A DNA stretch of 64,000 nt. Source: JBGPTF01 sp041490445. Lineage in GTDB: Bacteria > Acidobacteriota > Terriglobia > Acidiferrales > UBA7541. The notes under the pieces were generated by a model, which was not told the origin of the DNA, ran no database searches, and saw only the letters and a program-made list of their open reading frames with translations. Within the stretch, counting starts at the first letter, position 1; each line of letters begins with the position of its first letter. Both the position numbers and the translations under genes were made by a program. Shown here in pieces: positions 44,004 to 50,254 of the stretch. The stretch is taken from NCBI GenBank assembly GCA_041490445.1, contig JBGPTF010000001.1, forward strand, positions 248,001 to 312,000, read 5' to 3'.

Positions 44004-44378
44004 GTGGAAGGGATCGTGTTTCGTCTCTGGCACGAACTGTACATCCCACGCGCTGAAAAGCAGCGGCGAGTGCCACTGGCGCTCAGGCGGCTGGGAAGCG
44101 CATCGGGAAACGGCTCGGGAGACATGTTCATCGCGTTTTCGACGAGGAATCCGGGAGCGGCCAATCCGGAGAAGGCTCCTGCGCTGAAGATGGTCCCCAA
44201 CGAAAAGATGAACCCGCTGTTCGAAGCCACCGTGCAGGCGACGGAAGAGGCGGTGGTCAACGCGATGGCCGCCGCGGAAACAATGAAGGGGATTGACGAT
44301 CACACGGTGATCGGGCTGCCGCACGACCGGCTGCGCGAAGTGCTGAAGAAATACCACCGGCTGGCGGAGAAGAAATAG
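44004..44378 (+). pseudogene. Remnant of a P1/DmpA-type peptidase, C-terminal part only
   Basis: The frame encodes the last third of an S58 (L-aminopeptidase D-esterase/DmpA) protein: RRVPLALRRLGSASGNGSGD, MFIAFSTRNP, KMNPLFEATVQATEEAVVN, AAAETMKGID and GLPHDRLREVLKKY. Family members are ~370 aa with an autocatalytic Gly-Ser cleavage; that Ser and the upstream ATDAPL-type strand are missing. The first ~18 residues of the open frame do not match the family. The piece is likely a decayed gene. Full-length relatives are exported peptidases. Confidence 0.75.
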
Positions 44379-44404
44379 CGGCGCAAAACCGCCGGGGCAA
44401 AAAT

Positions 44405-44710
44405 TCAGGCCACAAACTCGTCGACAAGCACTTCCTGTTCGCGAATGCTCGGGAAACCCTCCGAACAGACAAGGACCCGCGAGATCGCCTGGTAAAAGTA
44501 CAGATTCCTATCGCTGTGCTTCAGATCGTCCGCCGAGTTCCACAGGCTGATCACCTGCGTTTCCTGCTTTCCGGCAGCGTCGGACCGCAGCACCAGGAGG
44601 CCGCGAAATCCGGGCTGCTCACGGGCGAGGGGGATCAGTGCGTGAATGGCGAGCGTGAACTCATCGAGCTTTCCGGGAAGAATGCGGAAGTGTGTCACGC
44701 GCGCGTGCAT
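44405..44710 (-). CDS. ABM domain (antibiotic biosynthesis monooxygenase-like) protein
   Basis: A 101-aa ferredoxin-like-fold protein. It reads MHARVTHFRILPGKLDEFT, then EQPGFRGLLVLRSD and TQVISLWNSADDLKHSD, the ABM pattern of two beta-alpha-beta units. AGGAGG stands six bases before the ATG, which settles the start over a longer open frame. Such proteins include quinone monooxygenases, heme-degrading proteins and many of unknown role; no catalytic residue can be picked with confidence. It follows the aspartate-family operon on the same strand, 80 nt after thrC. Confidence 0.8.
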   Translation of the reverse strand: MHARVTHFRILPGKLDEFTLAIHALIPLAREQPGFRGLLVLRSDAAGKQETQVISLWNSADDLKHSDRNLYFYQAISRVLVCSEGFPSIREQEVLVDEFVA

Positions 44711-44790
44711 GGCAACCTCCTGAATGGGATGGAGGGCATCTGGCGCGATGCTAGCGCAAGGCGGCAGGCGAGTAAAGAGAGGCCCACGCG

Positions 44791-46083
44791 TCAGCGGGCC
44801 GCGGACAGCCACGGTTTCAACGCATTTCGCGCGGCTTCGAGGGTGGGCTCGACCCGCACACGCTGGTGCGAGGTCCCCGCGCCCGCACGATGCGCAAGAA
44901 TGAAGTCCGTGTCTTTCAGTTGGTGACCCGTGAGGACGGCGACGATCTCGGCATCGCGTTCGATTTTTCCCGCCCGAACAAGCTTCCGCAGGCCAGCGAC
45001 GGTTGCGGCGGAAGCCGGCTCGCAGCCGATTCCGTCCTGCGCGAGCGCCGCTTTCGCGTCACGAATTTCGTCATCGGAGACCGATTCGCAGAAGCCTCCG
45101 GCCCACTCCAGCGCCCGGCGCGCTTTTTTCCAGTTGGCAGGATTTCCGATGCGAATGGCCGTCGCCTCGGTGCGCGGTTCCGGCACAGGGGCCAGAACGC
45201 CGGCGCCGCTCGCCAGCATGCGGTAGAAGGGGTTCGCACCGGCGGCCTGAACGACGACCAGCTTCGGAATCCGCGAGATCAGGGCCAGCGCTTGCAGTTC
45301 CCGGAGGCCTTTGGCGATAGCCGACACGTTGCCCAGATTACCGCCGGGGACGACGATGTAGTCGGGGGATTTCCAGCCGCGCTGTTCCAGAAGTTCGGCG
45401 GCGATTGTTTTCTGCCCTTCAATGCGGAATGGATTGATCGAATTCACGACGTAGAGATCCATTTCCGCAGCGACGGCGTTCAGCAACTGAAACGGCTGGT
45501 CGAAGCTGTCGCCGGATTCGATGACCAGTGCGCCAAAATCCATAGCCTGCGCGAGCTTGGCGGTGGAGATACCCTCGCAGGGAACGAACAACAACGCTTT
45601 GATCCCTGCGCGTGCGGCATAGGCCGCCATCGAGGACGAGGTATTCCCGGTCGAAGCGCAGGCCACCACCCTGACATTCTGCGAAACGGCGCGTGTGATA
45701 CACGCCGTCATTCCAAGATCCTTGAAGGACCCCGTTGGATTGTTGCCCTGATGCTTCACGGCCAGACGAGCGAGACCCGCCCATTCGCCCGCGCGTTCCG
45801 CCGGCAGCAGCGGCGTGGAGCCTTCCGACAGCGAGACGATGCGCTGGCCGGGGTTCAGGAACGGGAGCAGTTCGCGAAAACGCCAGACGCCGCTGCTGTC
45901 GGCGAGCTCGTTGCTCGACCGTCGCTCGAGCCAGAGGGAGCGCAATGCTTCGGGCGGCGAGAAATCGAAATCGTAGTTGACTTCAAGGAGGGCGCCGCAC
46001 GAGCTGCAGCAGTTTCTCTTGTAGTTTTCTTCCTGCTTTCGCCCGCAGGCTGGCTCGGTACACTTAAGGTAGGCTCGCGGCAT
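44791..46083 (-). CDS. thrC: Threonine synthase
   Basis: A 430-aa PLP enzyme converting O-phosphohomoserine to threonine. An N-terminal zinc ribbon (CTEPAC and CCSSC) precedes the core. The PLP Lys is in NNPTGSFKDLGM, the phosphate loop near ACASTGNTSSSMAAY, and the C-terminal region contains GIGCEPASAATVAGL, the usual end-domain motif. Last gene of the leftward operon. Its GSFKD, PASAAT and overall sequence match classical bacterial threonine synthases, so this copy is the more likely authentic ThrC of the two in the operon. Confidence 0.94.
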   Translation of the reverse strand: MPRAYLKCTEPACGRKQEENYKRNCCSSCGALLEVNYDFDFSPPEALRSLWLERRSSNELADSSGVWRFRELLPFLNPGQRIVSLSEGSTPLLPAERAGEWAGLARLAVKHQGNNPTGSFKDLGMTACITRAVSQNVRVVACASTGNTSSSMAAYAARAGIKALLFVPCEGISTAKLAQAMDFGALVIESGDSFDQPFQLLNAVAAEMDLYVVNSINPFRIEGQKTIAAELLEQRGWKSPDYIVVPGGNLGNVSAIAKGLRELQALALISRIPKLVVVQAAGANPFYRMLASGAGVLAPVPEPRTEATAIRIGNPANWKKARRALEWAGGFCESVSDDEIRDAKAALAQDGIGCEPASAATVAGLRKLVRAGKIERDAEIVAVLTGHQLKDTDFILAHRAGAGTSHQRVRVEPTLEAARNALKPWLSAAR

Positions 46084-46096
46084 TTTGTGAAAACAG

Positions 46097-46600
46097 CTAG
46101 AGCTGGAATTCTTCGTGGACGGCCCTGACGGCGCCTGGCACGTCGGCGGACTTCACGGCGAAGGAAATGCTTAATTCGGAGGAGCCTTGGGCGATGGCGA
46201 TGATGTTGATGCCACGGCGGCCCAGCGCTCCAAACATGCGGCCCGCGATGCCGGGCGTTCCTTTCATCAGATCTCCGAGAGCCACGATGATTCCCACGCC
46301 GCGCATCACTTCAAGTTCCGCCACGTAGTCATGGCGTATTTCCAGCTCGAGTTCCTTTTCGAGCAAGGCGCGCACGCGCGGTCCGTCCGCGCCATGAACC
46401 GCAAAACATATCACATTTTCAGCGGACGACTGGCTGACCATCAGGGTCGGGGTGTCCTCCGCACTGAGCGACCGGAAGACTCTCGTCGCAAGGCGCGTGA
46501 AGCTGAGTGCATCATTCCCGCTGACGTTGATCAGGTCTGCATTCGAAACACAGGTGATGGCGCGAACGCCCGGTCGGCCGGCCGGAGGCGGAGGGGCCAA
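46097..46600 (-). CDS. lysC: Aspartate kinase, ACT regulatory part (out of frame with the catalytic part)
   Basis: This frame encodes the C-terminal two ACT domains of aspartate kinase: GRPGVRAITCVSNADLINVSG, then GVGIIVALGDLMKGTPGIAGR and RGINIIAIAQGSSELSISF, which form the lysine/threonine binding site. It is shifted by one base against the catalytic part. Reading one C fewer in the CCCC run (46593-46596, - strand) would join the two without a break, giving IGPPPPAGRPGVR. Possible explanations are a sequencing error, a real mutation or +1 frameshifting at CCC-U. The only start in frame near the junction is TTG 46600. Confidence 0.85.
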   Translation of the reverse strand: MAPPPPAGRPGVRAITCVSNADLINVSGNDALSFTRLATRVFRSLSAEDTPTLMVSQSSAENVICFAVHGADGPRVRALLEKELELEIRHDYVAELEVMRGVGIIVALGDLMKGTPGIAGRMFGALGRRGINIIAIAQGSSELSISFAVKSADVPGAVRAVHEEFQL

Positions 46601-47480
46601 TCCGGGTTCCCGGACACTCCAGACGGAAGGTGTTGCGAATCAAGACCGGGATGTTTTTCTTCATTGCCGGGCGAATCGCCTTGGCGTGCAGAACCCTGGC
46701 GCCGAAGAAGGAAAGCTCGATGATCTCGCGATACGATATTTCGGGAATGACATGCGCGCCAGCAACGAGGCGGGGGTCTGCGGTCATGACGCCGTCCACG
46801 TCGGTCCAAATCCACACTTCGCCGGCGTCGAGTGCGGCGCCAAGGATTGTCGCGGTGTAATCGGAGGCGCCGCGGCCAAGCGTGGTGCAGATTCCGGCGC
46901 GCGTGGCGCCGCGAAATCCGGTGACCACCGGGATGCCCGCCGCCTCGATCTGAGGAAGCAGCCGCGCGCGGGTCCTGGCATCAGTCTCCTCGAAAAGGGG
47001 CGAGGCATTGCCGAAGCGGTCGTCCGTCACGATGATTTCGGCGCCATCGGCCGCCTGCGATTGGATTCCCCGGGAACGCAGAACCGCGGCCATCAGAGTC
47101 GCGGAAAGAGCTTCGCCGAGGCTCGACAGGGAATCCATCGAGCGCGGCGTCACCTCGCGGACGAGCGAGAAGCCGGAACAGAGATCCTCAAAGGTTTTCA
47201 GTTGAAGGGCCAGCCACGGCAGCAACACAGCTTTTTCGTTTTCGGAGAGCAGCCGGGTGGCGACTTCCCGGTGTGCCTCGTCCAGCTCCCGTCCCACTTT
47301 CTTCCATGTCTCGACGTCGCGGTGGCTGGCGGCAGTCGCGGCGCGGAGGAGCAACTCGGTAACGCCGCCCAAGGCGGAGACGACCACGACGAGATCGGCT
47401 TCGCGGGAGCAATCGGCAACGAGACGGGCCACGCGCTCGATCCGCTCCGCGTTTCCGACGGAGGTGCCGCCGAATTTCAT
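46512..47480 (-). CDS. lysC: Aspartate kinase, catalytic part (frameshifted)
   Basis: Catalytic domain of aspartate kinase (first step of the aspartate family). Visible: VMKFGGTSVGNAERIERV, SSLGEALSATLMAAVL, FRGATRAGICTTLGRGASDYTA, and WTDVDGVMTADPRLV with EISYREIIELSFFGAKVL-like FFGARVLHAKAI. The normal end NTFRLECPGTRIGP is followed by 23 codons of unrelated sequence before a stop at 46512, because the ACT domains lie in another frame. The start at 47480 is the Met of the canonical VMKFGG; a TTG three codons upstream (47489) would give MRVMKFGG and may be used. It sits 32 nt after thrB. Confidence 0.9.
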   Translation of the reverse strand: MKFGGTSVGNAERIERVARLVADCSREADLVVVVSALGGVTELLLRAATAASHRDVETWKKVGRELDEAHREVATRLLSENEKAVLLPWLALQLKTFEDLCSGFSLVREVTPRSMDSLSSLGEALSATLMAAVLRSRGIQSQAADGAEIIVTDDRFGNASPLFEETDARTRARLLPQIEAAGIPVVTGFRGATRAGICTTLGRGASDYTATILGAALDAGEVWIWTDVDGVMTADPRLVAGAHVIPEISYREIIELSFFGARVLHAKAIRPAMKKNIPVLIRNTFRLECPGTRIGPSASGRPTGRSRHHLCFECRPDQRQRE

Positions 47481-47512
47481 GACGCGCAACGGGCGTTTTC
47501 GCGTCGCCAGGG

Positions 47513-48511
47513 TCAGGCGCGTGCAACTCCGTGGCGGGACCACTCGTGTGCGCCGCGGTTTTCGGCCTTCAGAAAAACCGCCTGCGCCGCGAGGCCGTGG
47601 CGACCGAATTCACCGACAAGCAGCTTGGCGATCTCCGCTGCGTTCTTTCGAACGAGTGCAAGAACGGAAGAACCCGCCCCACTGAGAAAAACTCCGAGCA
47701 AATCCGGATGGCGCAGTTCGAGACACGATTCCAGGCCCGGGATGAGGCTGGAACGATACGGCTGGTGAAGGCGATCGCGGAACCATTCCGGCTGCAAATC
47801 AAAGCGCCCGGAGAAAGCGGAAGCCACCAGCAAGGCCGTCCGCTGCAAATTATGAACCGCATCCGCGCGGCTGTATTGCGTTGGCAGGACGGAGCGGGCT
47901 TCCTTGGTCGGCATGACCCTACTGGGGATGACAGCAACGATCTTCAGGGCCGGAGGCACGCGAGTCCTTACGGCCAGCACCTCGTCCGTGTCTTCGAATC
48001 GCGCGGAGACCACGAAGCCGCCATGGAAGGCGGCGGCGACGTTGTCGGGATGCCCTTCCAAGTCCGTCGCGAGACGAAGCACGGTGCCCGCATCTGGTTT
48101 GACGCGGCAGAGGCGCGCTCCCGAGAGAATTCCAGCGAGGATGGCGGCCGCGCTCGAGCCCAGTCCGACTCCCATCGGAATTTCATTGTCAATTTCCAAT
48201 CGGGCGCCCTGCTCCGGCTTTTGCGCCCAGGCGCTCAGCTTGCGGAATCCCTGCGCCACGAGATTTGAATCATCGTGCGGGATCGATTCAGGCAGAGGGC
48301 CTCGATACTCGATTTCGAAGCCGGGCCGAGCCAGCGGGACGGCACGGACCTTGAGAAACCGATTCAACGCCAGCGCGGCGCAGTCGAAGGCGCAGCCGAG
48401 ATTCGCAGAAGTCGCCGGAACAACGACGGTGGCGGCGCGTCCGCGCTCACCGGGCGTGGAAGGCGCGAAACCTGGCTTGTGAAGCGTTGGGCGCTTTCCG
48501 CGCATCCTCAT
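47513..48511 (-). CDS. thrB: Homoserine kinase
   Basis: A 332-aa GHMP kinase making O-phosphohomoserine. The ATP-binding motif is EIPMGVGLGSSAAAILAG; the N-terminal VVVPATSANLGCAFDCAALAL and the C-terminal GVFLSGAGSSVLAL complete the family pattern. The start ATG at 48511 is one base after the stop of the threonine synthase paralogue. The N-terminal ~25 residues before VVVPATSAN are longer than usual, and a second ATG two codons in is possible. Its product is the shared precursor used by threonine synthase and, possibly, by the upstream paralogue. Confidence 0.95.
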   Translation of the reverse strand: MRMRGKRPTLHKPGFAPSTPGERGRAATVVVPATSANLGCAFDCAALALNRFLKVRAVPLARPGFEIEYRGPLPESIPHDDSNLVAQGFRKLSAWAQKPEQGARLEIDNEIPMGVGLGSSAAAILAGILSGARLCRVKPDAGTVLRLATDLEGHPDNVAAAFHGGFVVSARFEDTDEVLAVRTRVPPALKIVAVIPSRVMPTKEARSVLPTQYSRADAVHNLQRTALLVASAFSGRFDLQPEWFRDRLHQPYRSSLIPGLESCLELRHPDLLGVFLSGAGSSVLALVRKNAAEIAKLLVGEFGRHGLAAQAVFLKAENRGAHEWSRHGVARA

Positions 48512-48512
48512 C

Positions 48513-49769
48513 TCACTTTGCGGCCGCGCGCGAGACGGGGTGGGCTTCCGCGAGAAGGCTTTCAAACGCAGCAAGGCGCGGCGGGATCGGTGCCTGGTCC
48601 TCGAACTGCCCCGCGAGTGCGTCGGTAGTTTTCAATCCGTTTCCGGTGATGCAAAGGATGGTGGTTTCTTCCGGGGCGATGCGGCGCTGGGCGATGAGCT
48701 TCTGCGCCGCCGCGACGGTGACGCCGCCCGCGGTTTCCGTGAAGATCCCTTCCGCCTCGGCGAGCAGGCGAATGCCAGCGACGATTTCCGCGTCGGAAGA
48801 ATCCTCCGCCCAGCCGCCGCTGCGCCGGATGGTCTTCGCGGCGTAAAGGCCGTCGGCGGGATTTCCAATGGCGAGCGAACGCGCAATCGTCGCGGGCTTT
48901 TGCGGCTGAATCTCATCGAGCCCCTGCTTCACCGCGCCGGAAATCGGCGAACACCCAGTGGCCTGCGCGCCGAATAGTTTGACGGGCTTGGGCGCGACCA
49001 GCTTCAGCGCGATCAGCTCGTCGAAAGCCTTCAGGATTTTCGTGATCAGCGAGCCGCCGGCCATCGGCACAACGACATTATCCGGGAGCCGCCAGCCGAG
49101 CTGTTCGGCAATCTCGTAGCCGACGGTCTTCGAACCCTCGGCATAGTAGGGCCGCAAGTTGACGTTGACGAATCCCCAGCGATAACGGTCGGCGATCTGC
49201 GAGCAGAGATAGTTGACCTGATCGTAGTTTCCTGCAATGCGCACGAGCCGCGTCCCGTACACTTGCGTTCCCAAGACCTTCGCCGGTTCGAGGTCCGCCG
49301 GAATGAAAATCCACGACTGCAAGCCGTGATGCGCGGCCTGCGCCGCCAATGCGTTGGCGAGATTGCCGGTGGAAGAGCAGCTGACGACTTCGAAACCGAA
49401 AGCGGCTGCCTGCGCCAGGGCCATGGCGACGACGCGATCCTTGAAGGAGAGGGTGGGAAAACAGACCGCGTCATTCTTGATGTAAAGGCGGCGCGAGCCG
49501 AGCTTCGCGCCCAGGCGGTTGGCTTCGACGAGCGGCGTGAATCCGACGGGCAGGTCTCCTTTGTATCCCGGCGGCAGGGGCAACAATTCGGCATAGCGCC
49601 AGAGATTCTGCGGGCGCACTGCAATCTTTTCCCGTGTGAGCACGCCTTCCAGCGGCGTCCAGTCGTAACTCACTTCGAGCGGCGCCATGCAGTCCTGGCA
49701 AATAGAGGCCGGCTGATTGCCCCACGGATGGCCGCATTCGCGGCAGCGAAGCCAGAATCGTTCAGTCAT
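48513..49769 (-). CDS. Threonine synthase paralogue, first gene after the SAM riboswitch
   Basis: A 418-aa PLP enzyme of the threonine synthase family. It has an N-terminal zinc ribbon (RCRECG and CQDC), a PLP Lys in TLSFKDRVVAMAL, the phosphate region SCSSTGNLANALAA and the C-terminal TAGGVTVAAAQKL. It differs clearly from the second copy at 44791-46083 and lacks the NPTGSFKD pattern. It directly follows a SAM-I riboswitch and is followed by thrB, so it may be a homocysteine-forming enzyme using O-phosphohomoserine, rather than a plain ThrC. I recall such threonine-synthase-like enzymes being reported in other bacteria (MetM type), but cannot verify it here. Confidence 0.9.
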   Translation of the reverse strand: MTERFWLRCRECGHPWGNQPASICQDCMAPLEVSYDWTPLEGVLTREKIAVRPQNLWRYAELLPLPPGYKGDLPVGFTPLVEANRLGAKLGSRRLYIKNDAVCFPTLSFKDRVVAMALAQAAAFGFEVVSCSSTGNLANALAAQAAHHGLQSWIFIPADLEPAKVLGTQVYGTRLVRIAGNYDQVNYLCSQIADRYRWGFVNVNLRPYYAEGSKTVGYEIAEQLGWRLPDNVVVPMAGGSLITKILKAFDELIALKLVAPKPVKLFGAQATGCSPISGAVKQGLDEIQPQKPATIARSLAIGNPADGLYAAKTIRRSGGWAEDSSDAEIVAGIRLLAEAEGIFTETAGGVTVAAAQKLIAQRRIAPEETTILCITGNGLKTTDALAGQFEDQAPIPPRLAAFESLLAEAHPVSRAAAK

Positions 49770-49943
49770 GATTGTGTCCTTATGCCTGTAGCCGGGGAAA
49801 GCTCGCGTCCAGAGGATTCGAATGGCTGCGCGATTCCCTCAGCCTTTGTACACACCGAGCTTTGGATTGCGGGCTCTCGCCGCAAAGCGGAATGCGCCTT
49901 GCCTACGAGAGTGGGAAGAGACGTTGCGAAGCCCTGTGCTTAA

Positions 49944-50055
49944 GTCTCATGTCCCCCGCGACTCGGGGCGGGAATTGGCACCGGCCCCCCGACATGTGTC
50001 GGGGCGGTTGCCGTGGCGTCGTCGGGCCCGTTCCCTCGGCCACTCTTCATGAGAC
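49944..50055 (-). promoter_or_regulatory. SAM-I riboswitch (S box)
   Basis: The leftward leader folds as a SAM-I aptamer. P1 pairs GTCTCATG (50055-50048) with CATGAGAC (49951-49944). The conserved core is seen as AAGAGTGGCCGAGGGA, then GGGCCCGACGACGCCACGG with CAACC, a third stem CCCCGACACATGTCGGGG, and GGTGCCAATTCC before the last stem. These are the hallmark S-box blocks. It binds S-adenosylmethionine and normally turns off downstream genes. About 175 nt separate it from the threonine synthase paralogue. No clear intrinsic terminator is visible in that stretch, so control might be at translation or by a non-obvious terminator. Confidence 0.95.
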
Positions 50056-50073
50056 TCAGGCCTCGCGAGAGAA

Positions 50074-50121
50074 CCTGAGTCTGAATACTGAGAAAATACC
50101 CTCAAGCGACCGGAGATTCAA
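50074..50121 (-). promoter_or_regulatory. Promoter and 5' competitor hairpin of the SAM-riboswitch operon
   Basis: -35 TTGAAT at 50116-50121, 17-nt spacer, -10 TATTTT at 50093-50098, so transcripts would start near 50086. Right after it, CCTGAGTC/GACTCAGG arms (50074-50081 and 50053-50060) could form a hairpin that shares three bases with the riboswitch P1. The promoter assignment is by consensus matching only. Confidence 0.5.
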
Positions 50122-50254
50122 TAGGGGTAAATCGAACGGCAAGTTTTGGCTGGCGAGCCGTCGCCAGCGCACGGTGAACTGTGATTCTGCTCACGCGAGC
50201 GGCAGGCCGCGGTTCCCAGCGCCTTAAACCTGCGCAAGCCTGGAGCGGACAAAC

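Noticed and set aside
43893..44357. Upstream extension of the aldolase gene
   Set aside because: It is antisense to the peptidase remnant and has no family residues; homology begins at MKRSLGPDT (43892).
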